A stretch of 64,000 nucleotides of DNA from Caballeronia turbans. Lineage in GTDB: Bacteria > Pseudomonadota > Gammaproteobacteria > Burkholderiales > Burkholderiaceae. Of this stretch, positions 18,482 to 26,754 are shown one piece after another (within the stretch, counting starts at the first letter, position 1; each line of letters opens with the position of its first letter). The stretch lies in contig FCOD02000019.1 in NCBI GenBank assembly GCA_001544655.2, positions 1 to 64,000 on the forward strand, in the 5' to 3' direction. The notes beneath the pieces were generated by a model. It was not told the origin of the DNA and made no database searches. It saw only the letters and a list, made by a program, of their open reading frames with translations. The position numbers and the translations under genes were made by a program.

Positions 18482-19546
18482 TCAACGCCCGACGATCGAC
18501 CCCGCGCTCGCCGGATACGTGACGATGCCCCACGCGAGCGGCAGATCGCCGATCTGCTTGATCTCCTTGTAATCGGCGCCGTCGAGCACATAGACCGCGT
18601 TCGAGCGCCCGCACGCGAGCAGCAGCTTCGAGCCGTCGGGGGTGAAGCTGAAGTGCCAGCAGCGCTGACCCACGGGCACGTCCTGCATGTGCTCGTAGGT
18701 CGCGCCATCGAACACCTGCAAGGTCTTGTCGCGCGATGCCGCGATCAGCAGCCGCTTGCCCGACGGATCGAACGAGACGCCATACGGGCCCGTCTTCGTA
18801 TCAACGGTCTTCATGGTCTTCAGGCTCGTGCCATCGAGCACGACGAACTTGTTCGCGTTCTCGAGCGTGACGACATATTGCTTGCCGTCCGGCGACGCCT
18901 TGATGCCGCGCGGACGCGAACCCTTGTCGAGCTTCACCGTGCGCACCGGCTTGCCCGTCCCGACGCGATACACCGACACCGTGTCGTCGCCTTCGTTGGT
19001 CACGAGGATCAGCTTGCCATCGGGGGAAAACTCGACGCCTTCCGTCTCGTGGCCGCTCTTGACCGAATGCGTGACCTTCATCGTCTTCAAATCGATGATG
19101 GCAATTTCGGCGGGCGGCGAGTTGGCGTCGTCGTCATCCTTTTCCGGCTGGCCAGGTTTCGGCGGGCCGCCGCTTTCCCCCGGCTCGTACGTCACATAGG
19201 CATAGCCGCCGAACACGCGCACGAATTCCGGATTCTTGCCGATCTTCACGCGCCGCACGACCTTGCCCGACGATGTGTCGATCTCGGACAGGTCGCCCGT
19301 CGTCTTGTTCGCCACATAGAGACGCGTGCCATCCTTGTTCAGCGAAAGGCCGCGCGGGCCGTCCTTGCCGACATCCCACGTCTTCGCGAGCGAGAGATTG
19401 TCGAGATCGATCACGCCGACGCCGGCGCTCTCGGTCGTCACGTAGGCGGTCGGCGCGGCGGCGTGCGCGAAGCTCGCGGCGAGTGCGAGCGATGGCGCGA
19501 ACACCGACGCGCAGGCGATGCGCGCCGCCTTGAATCTGACTTGCAT
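18482..19546 (-). CDS. Periplasmic YVTN beta-propeller protein, PQQ-catabolism-associated type
   Basis: A 354-residue exported protein (signal about residues 1-30, AAPTAYVTTE start of mature chain) built of YVTN/NHL-like blades: GLSLNKDGTRLYVAN, GVEFSPDGKLILVTNE, GIKASPDGKQYVVTLE, GVSFDPSGKRLLIAAS, HFSFTPDGSKLLLACG. An acidic, proline-rich insert with a KDDDDAN run sits near residue 145. It matches the family found beside PQQ-dependent alcohol dehydrogenase genes, whose function is not established. ATG 19546 follows GGAGACGACC. A DUF2380-like gene lies upstream on the same strand. Confidence 0.85.
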   Translation of the reverse strand: MQVRFKAARIACASVFAPSLALAASFAHAAAPTAYVTTESAGVGVIDLDNLSLAKTWDVGKDGPRGLSLNKDGTRLYVANKTTGDLSEIDTSSGKVVRRVKIGKNPEFVRVFGGYAYVTYEPGESGGPPKPGQPEKDDDDANSPPAEIAIIDLKTMKVTHSVKSGHETEGVEFSPDGKLILVTNEGDDTVSVYRVGTGKPVRTVKLDKGSRPRGIKASPDGKQYVVTLENANKFVVLDGTSLKTMKTVDTKTGPYGVSFDPSGKRLLIAASRDKTLQVFDGATYEHMQDVPVGQRCWHFSFTPDGSKLLLACGRSNAVYVLDGADYKEIKQIGDLPLAWGIVTYPASAGSIVGR

Positions 19547-19719
19547 GGTCGTCTCCAGCGGTTTCGTTGGCTTGTTCGAGTTCGTTTGACGCACGCGCGC
19601 GGCGAAATCGCACGTCGCGCGTGCCTGCAAGTCCAACTTAGCGCAATCGTCGGCGCAGTGGCAACGGCATCGGCCGGGAGAAATTCCCGAATTCGACGGG
19701 AAAGACGCGTCGCGCGGAG

Positions 19720-20247
19720 TCAGCGCGTCGCGGAGGGATCGCTTGCAAGCAGATCGACGAGCGCCTTCGCCCCCCGCTTCCACGACAAATCGGTGTTCCC
19801 GCGTATGTCCACCGAGCGCTGAAAGCGCATCGCGCCGCTGTCGGCATCTTCGACACGCAAGTTCATGTTGAGAATGAGATTGCTGATCTTCTGCACCCAG
19901 CACACGCCGACCCGCGACGCGCCCAGCTCTTTTGCGACACGCAGTTCGCAGCCGTTGCACGCGCTCATGTCCTGCGCACTTTTCAGCGACGCGATCAGAT
20001 CGCCCGCCTGCGCGTTGTCGGCGACGCGAAAGAGCGCGCGTTCGCGCAGGTCATCGCGCAAGGCGCCGCTCACCATCGCGAGGCGCTCCGTCTGAATGCG
20101 ATTGATCTCGGCATCGTTGTAGGCTGCGTTGTCGTCGATGAGCGTGCAATCGAGCATCGCGATGGATTGCGGCGCGGACTGCGCGAGCGCGCCGCTCATG
20201 ACGATGGCGAGCGTGATCGCGAGCAGCGCGCGAAGCGAGTGGATCAT
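19720..20247 (-). CDS. Secreted DUF2380/DUF3280-like protein
   Basis: A 175-residue protein with a signal peptide (about residues 1-22, GALAQ) and a mature domain holding two cysteine-containing segments (MLDCTLID, SACNGCELR, GVCWVQKIS). It matches the small periplasmic proteins of unknown function found with PQQ-dependent alcohol oxidation genes. The last region (DIRGNTDLSWKRG) is typical of that family. It is transcribed toward the beta-propeller gene with a 173-bp gap. No catalytic motif is visible. Confidence 0.75.
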   Translation of the reverse strand: MIHSLRALLAITLAIVMSGALAQSAPQSIAMLDCTLIDDNAAYNDAEINRIQTERLAMVSGALRDDLRERALFRVADNAQAGDLIASLKSAQDMSACNGCELRVAKELGASRVGVCWVQKISNLILNMNLRVEDADSGAMRFQRSVDIRGNTDLSWKRGAKALVDLLASDPSATR

Positions 20248-20320
20248 GGCGTCGGCCTCGATGATGAGCATCTGCACGCGACCATACCGGTGATCGCGCA
20301 GACGGGCAAGCGACACGTGC

Positions 20321-22558
20321 TCACGACGACGCGCGCAACGCTTCGTCCGCTACCGCGAGCCGCGACGCCATCATCTTCACGACGAAGCGATGCCATTCCT
20401 GCGCGGTCAGCGGATCGTCGAGTTCGAGCTTGCGCAACGCCGCGAGCGTGAGACGCCGCAGGCGCGCGGGCTCGTCGGCGAAGACATCCGCGCTTCGCGG
20501 CGCATTCGTATACACCGCCATTTCGCCGATGATCGTCCCCGGCCCGAACGAGCGCAGCCGCACCGAGCGGCCGTTCGCGAGCGGAAGCGACACGGTCACG
20601 CGCCCTTCCTCGACGATATAGAGCGCATCGCCCGCATCGCCCCGGCGAAAGAGCGCCTCGCCCGCGCCGATAGCGCATACGTCGAGCAGATTAGCCAGCC
20701 CTTCCAGCGCGCGCGGCGTGAAGTGCGGCGCGAGCATCGCCCGAAAATCGCCGGCCGGCACGCGCGGTTCGCGCGTGCGCGTCGATGCGGCGAGCTGCTG
20801 CGCTTCAATCCATTCGAGGCCCGCGTCGAGCGTGTCGAACTCGCGGATACCGAGCGCGAGCGCGCCCGTGCGCTCGAGCAGCACGCGCGAGTTGCGCGGC
20901 AGCGCGGTCAGCACGAGATCCGCGCCGATCGCCGCGCACGCCTGGCGCAGCTTCACGAACGCGAGCGACACGGACGCGTCCATGCCGTTGGTCCAGGCGA
21001 AATCGAGCACGACGTGACGCACCGGTCGCGGACCATGCGAGCGAATGCGTTCACGCACCCGCTGGAGCATCGAGTTCGCGGAGCCGAAGAAGAGGAAACC
21101 TTGCAGGCAGACGCCGCAGATTTCATCGCCGCGATCCATCAGAAAGCGTGTCTCCTCGATGCTGCGTTCGACGTTCGACGTGCGGGTGCGGCCGTCGAAC
21201 TCCATGCGCACGCAGCCGGCGCGTCCGTAGAGCAGCGCAAACGTCACGCATGCCGCGACCACGCCCGCGACGACGCCCGCGATCACGCCATAGAACGCGA
21301 TCACCGCGAGAATCAGCGGCACGAGCAAATATTCGTGCCACGTGAGCTTGCGATACGCGCCGACGAGCCAGTCCATCATGAGCCGCAGCCCCATGTAGAT
21401 CTGCATGCCGACGAGCACCGGCACCGGGAACAGCGAGACGAGATCGGGCGAGGCGATCAGCACGAAGAGGCACGCGAGCGCGGCGAACACACCTGCCGCG
21501 CGGCTCGTCGCGCCGGCGCGCGCGTTGAGCATCGAGCGGTTGTACGACTGATAGCCGACCATCCCGCCGAAGAGACCGCTCGCGATATTCGCGAGGCCCG
21601 CAGCGCGCATCTCGCGGTTCAGGTCGATGTCCTGCCCGGTGGCCGCGCCCATCGCGGTCGAGTTCATGATGATCGTGATCGCCGACACCGACGTGACGAT
21701 AAGCGTCTCGGGCAGGTGCGCGACGATCGCACGCCAGTCGACCTCGCCGTGCGCGAGCGACGACGGCAAGTGCAGCTCGGGGATGTGCAGCGCGTGCATC
21801 GGCACATGCTGAAGCAGGAGGCCCATGTTGCGCGCGTCATCGGGCGAAATGCCGGCGACGTGCAGCAGCGCATAGAAGAGCGCGATGCCGATGGCGAGCG
21901 TGATCGGCAATGCGGCCGCGTGCCGCCATGTGCGCGCGAGGATCGTCGCGAGCGCGCCGACGAAGAGCGCGGGCGCCCATGCGAGCCAGTGCAGTTGCAC
22001 GAGCCGCGGCAGCGTGTGCCAGTCGAGTGCGACGCCCGTCAGCACGCGAAACGCGCCCGCGATCAGCAGATAGCCGGTCCCGGCGAGAAAGCCGCCCATC
22101 ACGGGATATGGCAGGAATTGCAGCGAGCGGCTGCGTCTGGATGAACCGATCGCGAAGAGAATGACTCCCGTGACGAGCGAGCACAGCGCGATGGCGACGA
22201 GCACCGTCAGCAGGATTTCCGTCGGCGATCCGCCGTTCGCGCGCACGCTGCTCGCGACGCCCGCCGCGACGCCGACGAGAAACGCAGTCGCATTGCTGTC
22301 CGGGCCGCCGATGTTCATGCGCATCGAGCTCGTCAGCGCGATGACGAACGCGGTGACGATGCAGCTCACGAGCGCGGTCGGGACGCCGAGCTCGGCATAG
22401 CGCGCAAGATCGGCGCTGAAGATGAGCGTGCCGAGGCTCATCGCGTAGCAGAGCATCATGAGCGTGGACACGGTGCCGGCGGTGATATCGCCGACGAGCG
22501 CGGCGGCGCGCGGCATGGCGCGCGCGAGAACCGTGCGATGTGTCGTGGCTGGCTTCAC
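20321..22558 (-). CDS. SulP-family anion transporter with STAS and cyclic-nucleotide-binding domains
   Basis: A 745-residue fusion. About residues 20-440 form the SulP transporter with 10-12 helices (GDITAG start, GGPDSN motif). A STAS domain follows (about 500-600, HVVLDFAWTNGMDASVSLAF), then a cNMP-binding domain (about 620-725, EALFRRGDAGDALYIVEEG and PGTIIGEMAVY). GTG 22558 is chosen because GGGAGG lies four bases upstream and the family begins near there; in-frame Met codons further upstream lack a good ribosome site. The anion is not shown (sulfate, bicarbonate or a dicarboxylate are all possible); the third domain implies allosteric control. Confidence 0.88.
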   Translation of the reverse strand: MKPATTHRTVLARAMPRAAALVGDITAGTVSTLMMLCYAMSLGTLIFSADLARYAELGVPTALVSCIVTAFVIALTSSMRMNIGGPDSNATAFLVGVAAGVASSVRANGGSPTEILLTVLVAIALCSLVTGVILFAIGSSRRSRSLQFLPYPVMGGFLAGTGYLLIAGAFRVLTGVALDWHTLPRLVQLHWLAWAPALFVGALATILARTWRHAAALPITLAIGIALFYALLHVAGISPDDARNMGLLLQHVPMHALHIPELHLPSSLAHGEVDWRAIVAHLPETLIVTSVSAITIIMNSTAMGAATGQDIDLNREMRAAGLANIASGLFGGMVGYQSYNRSMLNARAGATSRAAGVFAALACLFVLIASPDLVSLFPVPVLVGMQIYMGLRLMMDWLVGAYRKLTWHEYLLVPLILAVIAFYGVIAGVVAGVVAACVTFALLYGRAGCVRMEFDGRTRTSNVERSIEETRFLMDRGDEICGVCLQGFLFFGSANSMLQRVRERIRSHGPRPVRHVVLDFAWTNGMDASVSLAFVKLRQACAAIGADLVLTALPRNSRVLLERTGALALGIREFDTLDAGLEWIEAQQLAASTRTREPRVPAGDFRAMLAPHFTPRALEGLANLLDVCAIGAGEALFRRGDAGDALYIVEEGRVTVSLPLANGRSVRLRSFGPGTIIGEMAVYTNAPRSADVFADEPARLRRLTLAALRKLELDDPLTAQEWHRFVVKMMASRLAVADEALRASS

Positions 22559-22810
22559 GGCGCCTCCCGATGCGGGAAAACGGCAGACGTATGCGCTCGA
22601 ACCGCTCGAACCCGCTCGAACCCGCTCGAACGCAAAGCGCGCCGAAAAGTATCCGCTGCGCGCGAGAACGATGTCAATTTTCCCGTGACCTGCCGCACGC
22701 GCCGATGCGAGCGCGGCTTTCATCTGACGTGAATACCCTTCGCGGTGGATTCATCGCGTCAACTGGAGTAACGTTGACTTGCGAGCGAACACTACACCAA
22801 GGAGGCGATC

Positions 22811-23134
22811 ATGCCCGACGATCCCGCTCAGTGGCACGTTTTCGACTACGAAGGTTTCGAGATCCACGTGCAGCCGCAATTGAAGCCGACGCCCGAACAC
22901 GCGGCGCCCGGCAAGGCGGATCGCTACGTGTATATCGGACATGTGTGCAGGCCCGGCGCGAACGCGGAGATACCCGGCGAAGCGGTGCATTTTCACGCCG
23001 ACGGCGAAGACGCATACAAGAGCGCACAGGACGCCGTGGACGATGCGCGGCATATCGGCAAGAGCATCGTCGATGGCACGCATCCGGATCTTTCGGTGCT
23101 GCCGCTGGTGTCGCATCAGCATCATCCGGGATGA
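22811..23134 (+). CDS. Conserved-looking hypothetical protein, 107 aa
   Basis: A soluble, acidic, histidine-rich 107-residue protein (HVFDYEGFEIHVQP, GEAVHFHADGEDAYKSAQ, final SHQHHPG) without signal or membrane segment. Ribosome site AAGGAGG lies five bases before ATG 22811. The stop overlaps the start of the VOC gene (ATGA at 23131), so the two are coupled. I do not recognise the family; the balanced alpha/beta composition and good start signal make it a real gene. Confidence 0.75.
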   Translation: MPDDPAQWHVFDYEGFEIHVQPQLKPTPEHAAPGKADRYVYIGHVCRPGANAEIPGEAVHFHADGEDAYKSAQDAVDDARHIGKSIVDGTHPDLSVLPLVSHQHHPG

Positions 23135-23517
23135 CGAACGAGAGCATGGGATCGCGAGAAGACGACGCGCATGTCGAAGGCCTGAGCGCGATCACGCTCG
23201 CGACGCACGACATGCCGCGCGCGGTGCGCTTCTATGAAGCGCTCGGCTTTCGCCTCCTGTATGGCGGCGCAAACGAGGCCTTCACTTCGTTCGCGCTCGG
23301 CAGTTCATTTCTCAATCTCACCAGCGAGACGCACGGCCCGATTCAGTTTTGGGGCCGCGTGATCATCTACGTGTCCGATGTGGACGCGTTCTACCGGAAA
23401 GCGCAGGCGCACGGCATCGAGCCGCAATTCGCGCCGCGCGATGCGCCCTGGAACGAGCGCTATTTCCATCTCACCGATCCGGACGGCCACGAGCTGAGTT
23501 TTGCGCGTCCGCTATGA
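23131..23517 (+). CDS. VOC (glyoxalase/bleomycin-resistance fold) protein
   Basis: A 128-residue single vicinal-oxygen-chelate domain: HVEGLSAITLATHDMPRAVRFYEALGF at the start, then a second beta-alpha-beta unit with VSDVDAFYRKAQ and the closing FHLTDPDGHELSFARPL. Such domains bind a metal and act in ring cleavage, isomerisation or resistance; the substrate cannot be read. ATG 23131 overlaps the stop of the upstream unknown gene; a longer frame upstream has no support. Confidence 0.88.
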   Translation: MTNESMGSREDDAHVEGLSAITLATHDMPRAVRFYEALGFRLLYGGANEAFTSFALGSSFLNLTSETHGPIQFWGRVIIYVSDVDAFYRKAQAHGIEPQFAPRDAPWNERYFHLTDPDGHELSFARPL

Positions 23518-23864
23518 TTCGTGCGTCTCAGGCACGACATTCGCTTAACATCCAGTGACGGGTAGCGTACGCATCGGCCATTTCATATGACCGATCGCGC
23601 ACATACCCCTGCATCACGTTGCACGACGATGAACTCATCGGCGTACGCGTTTTGAATGAACGGGGCATGGGGAAGACGCGTAAAAGCTCGCTGTTGCTCG
23701 CTGTTGCTATTTCGCAAAAACGGGCACTGCCAGTAATTCCGGGCGTAGAGTTCAAGTGTTTTATCAAGAACGTGGTGCATTGCGGCAGGGTTTTCATTGA
23801 GCGGGACTTAAAGATCGGCAGCCTCGACCGTAAACCCGATCATGAATGCCGCAGGAGACTGAAA
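23518..23864. other. Intergenic stretch without recognised gene
   Basis: The 347 bases hold no frame with good codon pattern or start signal. The base composition is visibly more AT-rich than the flanking genes, as expected of a promoter/leader region for the small gene at 23865. No repeat, tRNA or strong hairpin was recognised. Confidence 0.6.
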
Positions 23865-24113
23865 ATGAAATGCGTGAACGAGCGGTCCCTTCGTTATCAG
23901 GTCGAAAAATGGCTCGCGCCGGGCAGCATGCCCGTGCATGTACGGCAGTTCAGCCGCACGCGTTCCGACAGGCGCCGATATGTTTGTGTCGAGGCGCTGC
24001 ACGGCGCGGCGGCGAGAGCGCTGTTCTTCTTTCGTCACGACGACGGTCACTGGTGCGTCTATCCGCCCGCACCGAAGCAAAGCAACATGCGCGGTGAAAG
24101 ACTGGTCGCCTGA
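23865..24113 (+). CDS. Small hypothetical protein, 82 aa
   Basis: A basic 82-residue protein, MKCVNERSLRY at the start and RALFFFRHDDGHWCVYPP near the C terminus. ATG 23865 is chosen because GCAGGAGACT lies just upstream and the composition becomes protein-like there; the same frame stays open upstream to 23619 but without coding character. No family recognised. A hairpin overlaps its stop. Confidence 0.6.
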   Translation: MKCVNERSLRYQVEKWLAPGSMPVHVRQFSRTRSDRRRYVCVEALHGAAARALFFFRHDDGHWCVYPPAPKQSNMRGERLVA

Positions 24114-24130
24114 GCCAGTCTTGTTTCACC
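24093..24130. terminator. Hairpin between convergent genes (bidirectional terminator candidate)
   Basis: AAGACTGG (24098-24105) pairs with CCAGTCTT (24115-24122), extended by GGTGAAA (24093-24099) against TTTCACC (24124-24130) across a small bulge. It overlaps the stop of the small plus-strand gene and lies just downstream of the minus-strand J-domain gene. Confidence 0.5.
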
Positions 24131-24145
24131 GCCCCGGGGTGGCAA

Positions 24146-24739
24146 TCAGAAACGAAGGTTGTTGAGGAACTGGAACCACATTGCGCCGAGCGGATTCGCC
24201 GCGCCGGCGCTGTCGCTGACAGGCTCCTGCTCTTCTCTCTCGTCCTTGGCGCGTGCTTCCTCTCGCTCTTTTCTGTCTTTGCTGGCCTGTCTGGATTCAT
24301 GCAGCGCAATTGCGCTGTCCGCGATCTGACGTGCCTCAGGCTCGCCGCATTGCGCACCGAGCAGCACGCCGAACACGACATCGCGGTTATGGCCTTTCGA
24401 TGCGAAGCGCATCGCGAGCGATACGCGCTTTGCATAGAGCGCCTCGCGCGCCTCGCGCTCCTTCGCCTCACGCGCCTCGCGTTCGGCTTCTTCCCGGCGC
24501 ACGCGCTCTTCGAAGCGACGCATCTCTTCAGCGTAAATACGGTCGTACACTTCGCGCTGCGCGGGATCGGAGAGAATCGCGTAGGCTTCCTTGATCTCCA
24601 GAAACTTCGCGCGCGCAGTGTCTTCGTTGCCTACATTGCGATCGGGGTGGCAGCGCATCGCGGCTTTGCGATACGCGCGTTTGATTTCTTCTTCGGTGGC
24701 GTGCTCGTCCACGCCGAGGGTCTGGTATAGCGTCGCCAT
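24146..24739 (-). CDS. J-domain (DnaJ-type) co-chaperone-like protein
   Basis: A 197-residue protein: J domain at about residues 3-68 with the HPD motif (RCHPDRNVG), then a long charged helix rich in Glu/Arg (about 70-110, a likely coiled coil), then a short C-terminal region with KDREEREE-like charge runs. It lacks the Gly/Phe and zinc-finger regions of true DnaJ. ATG 24739 opens directly on [11 protein letters not shown]; an upstream Met at 24814 adds unlike sequence. It presumably stimulates a DnaK-type ATPase; the client is unknown. Confidence 0.88.
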   Translation of the reverse strand: MATLYQTLGVDEHATEEEIKRAYRKAAMRCHPDRNVGNEDTARAKFLEIKEAYAILSDPAQREVYDRIYAEEMRRFEERVRREEAEREAREAKEREAREALYAKRVSLAMRFASKGHNRDVVFGVLLGAQCGEPEARQIADSAIALHESRQASKDRKEREEARAKDEREEQEPVSDSAGAANPLGAMWFQFLNNLRF

Positions 24740-24826
24740 CTTGCCTTCGGTTGGATACGGGTCGCCGAGCATCGTAACACGCGAAAAACGGGGTCTTTTC
24801 GCAAGATGCGGCATCGCAACACGCGC

Positions 24827-25147
24827 CTAGCGGCCCGTGATCCTGCGTGCGGCCGCGCTCCCGAGCGCGTCGAAAATGGCGCGGGAGGGTTTCAAATAGC
24901 GCGAGATATGAAGCCGGATATTGACCACCGCCAGCACGAAAATCGCGAGCGTGATCAAGAGATAATCGCGCCGCTCCGGGACGATGTGATAGCGCGTGTG
25001 CAGCAGCACGAACACGACCCACGCGAACGCCGGCGCGTGCAGCGTCCAGTGTCGCTGCGCGAAATGCCACGCGAGGCGGCGCACGTCGCGGCGTGCGGAG
25101 CGATCGAGTCCGGCGAGTTCGGGGCGTCGGCTGAAGAAGAAGGGCAT
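24827..25147 (-). CDS. Small membrane protein, unknown function
   Basis: About 106 residues from ATG 25147; ATG 25162 or 25177 are possible earlier starts. Two hydrophobic helices are visible: HAPAFAWVVFVLLHTRY and DYLLITLAIFVLAVVNIRL, with basic residues before and after (RRLAWHFAQRHW, HISRYLKPSR). It is divergent from the HD-domain gene with about 100 bases between starts. No family is recognised. Confidence 0.65.
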   Translation of the reverse strand: MPFFFSRRPELAGLDRSARRDVRRLAWHFAQRHWTLHAPAFAWVVFVLLHTRYHIVPERRDYLLITLAIFVLAVVNIRLHISRYLKPSRAIFDALGSAAARRITGR

Positions 25148-25250
25148 GAGCGTCGGTTCCATTCTGCGCGCGGCCATCGTCGCGTCACAAAAGCCTGCGA
25201 CCATTGCGCGTTTTCGCGCTCCAGCATACCCGCTCGACCCTTTCCTTACG

Positions 25251-25826
25251 ATGGCGCTGACACTCGCCGACATCCGGCATCTCTTCGACACGCACGGCTC
25301 GCTCGCCTACAGCGGCGAGCCGGTCACCCAATTGCAGCACGCATTGCAAAGCGCCACGCTGGCCGAGGCGGCGGGCGCGCGCCCCGAGCTGATCGTCGCG
25401 GCATTACTGCATGACCTCGGGCACTTGCTGAATCTGCAGGGCGAGACGCCGACCGAGCGCGGCATCGACGATCTGCACCAGTACTTCGCGCTGCCGTTCC
25501 TGCGCCCGCTCTTCTCCGACGCCGTGCTCGAGCCGATCCGCCTGCACGTCGATGCGAAGCGCTGCCTGTGCGCGATCGACACGTCGTATCACGCGCGACT
25601 GTCCGCGGATTCGGTGCGAAGCCTGCAACTGCAAGGCGGCATATTCGACGATGAAGCCGCGCAAGCGTTTCTGGCGAAGCCCTATGCACACGACGCGATC
25701 GCTCTGCGCCGCTGGGACGACGAAGCGAAGGACGCGCATCGCGTCACGCCCGCGCTGCCGCATTTCATGGATATGGCCGCAAGCGTTGCGCTCGTGACGC
25801 GCTCGCTAACTTCGACCTGTGAATAG
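25251..25826 (+). CDS. HD-domain protein of the PhnZ-like (phosphonate-associated) family
   Basis: A 191-residue HD protein. Features shared with PhnZ-type mixed-valence diiron oxygenases are the early YSGEPVTQLQHALQ segment (about residues 19-32, including Tyr and Glu positions used in substrate binding in PhnZ), the ALLHDLGHLLN metal motif (about 53-63) and HVDAKRCL with DTSYHARLS (about 100-115). PhnZ cleaves hydroxylated 2-aminoethylphosphonate after PhnY acts. No PhnY-like dioxygenase or other phosphonate gene is in the window, so the substrate could differ. Confidence 0.82.
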   Translation: MALTLADIRHLFDTHGSLAYSGEPVTQLQHALQSATLAEAAGARPELIVAALLHDLGHLLNLQGETPTERGIDDLHQYFALPFLRPLFSDAVLEPIRLHVDAKRCLCAIDTSYHARLSADSVRSLQLQGGIFDDEAAQAFLAKPYAHDAIALRRWDDEAKDAHRVTPALPHFMDMAASVALVTRSLTSTCE

Positions 25827-26158
25827 ACTGGCTGAACCCAGCGCTACTTTGCCGACGCACGTGCAGGAAAGCATGATTTTCCTGGGCAACAGCGCAGCGG
25901 TTGAGGTGACTCGTGCGATGAGGCGGTAAACGAGGACCAGACGCTCGTGCGCGACGCGTTACTTGCGCGATGAAGAGGCGGTCGTCGAATCCGCAGGACT
26001 ACGCCTGCCCTTCGTTAAGAGATCAGCGCCCGCGTCGCCGCCGATGCGTCTCGCACGACAGCGCGACGAGATCGCTGCACGCGTGCGTTAATCGATCGAT
26101 GCCGGCACTACGCCAATGCGAATCATGCCGACCGATTCCGACTTTCCCCACGCCATAC
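25827..26158. other. Intergenic stretch without recognised gene
   Basis: The 332 bases between the HD-domain gene and the LysR remnant show no start signal with a coding-like frame, and no strong hairpin. It could be decayed flanking sequence connected with loss of the LysR 5' part, but I see no direct evidence in it. Confidence 0.5.
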
Positions 26159-26737
26159 TCAGTGGCTGCCGCCGAAGTCAGCGGCCTTATGGTGCGCCTG
26201 TGTTCGAATGTACTGCGCCAGTGCCTTGACGCCGGGCAACTTTCGGGTAGCTTCGTGCATGACCAGCCATAGAGGCAGCACGGGCACTTTGGTCGTAATC
26301 GGTACACGCACAAGGTTGGCCGAGCTGTTACCTACGATACAGGCCAGAAGTGCAATACCGAGCCCATTCTCAGCCGCGAGATAGCCGAAGCCCAGGCTGT
26401 CGGACGATATCGCCATACATTCGTGCGGCGCGAAATCATTCAACCAGACAGATGGCTCGAATCTGGCAAGCTTGCCGGACATCCCTATGAAGCGATGCTT
26501 CAGCAGATCTGCGTCATTCTCGGGTAGCCCGTATAGACGGACGTACTCCTTCGACGCGTACAGCCCAAATCCAACGCTCGCTACTCTGGTCGCATATAGA
26601 GAGTCCTGGCCGGGCGATCCGAGGCGCAGTGCCCCGTCCGCCTCGCTCTTGCCGAGGTCGATCGATTGATTGCTGATGATCAATTCGACTTGTGCGCCAG
26701 GGTTGGCCTCCAGGAACTCGGGTAGCAGGCCGCGCAC
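26159..26737 (-). pseudogene. LysR-type regulator remnant: effector domain without DNA-binding domain
   Basis: The 192 codons from GTG 26737 encode only the LysR substrate-binding domain: RGLLPEFLEANPGAQVEL (start of the domain), VASVGFGLYASKEYVRLYG, SDSLGFGYLAAENGLGIALL, and PLWLVMHEATRKLPGVKAL at the end. The roughly 90-residue winged helix-turn-helix that should precede it is absent: a TAG stop lies two codons upstream and the next gene's 3' end is only 17 bases away. Family proteins are about 300 residues. It is most likely the product of a deletion or recombination at about 26740. Confidence 0.85.
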
Positions 26738-26754
26738 AAACTAGCCGGCGCTCG

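Noticed and set aside
23619-23864. Longer reading of the small protein gene at 23865
   Set aside because: The added 82 residues lack coding character, and the good ribosome site is at 23853-23860.
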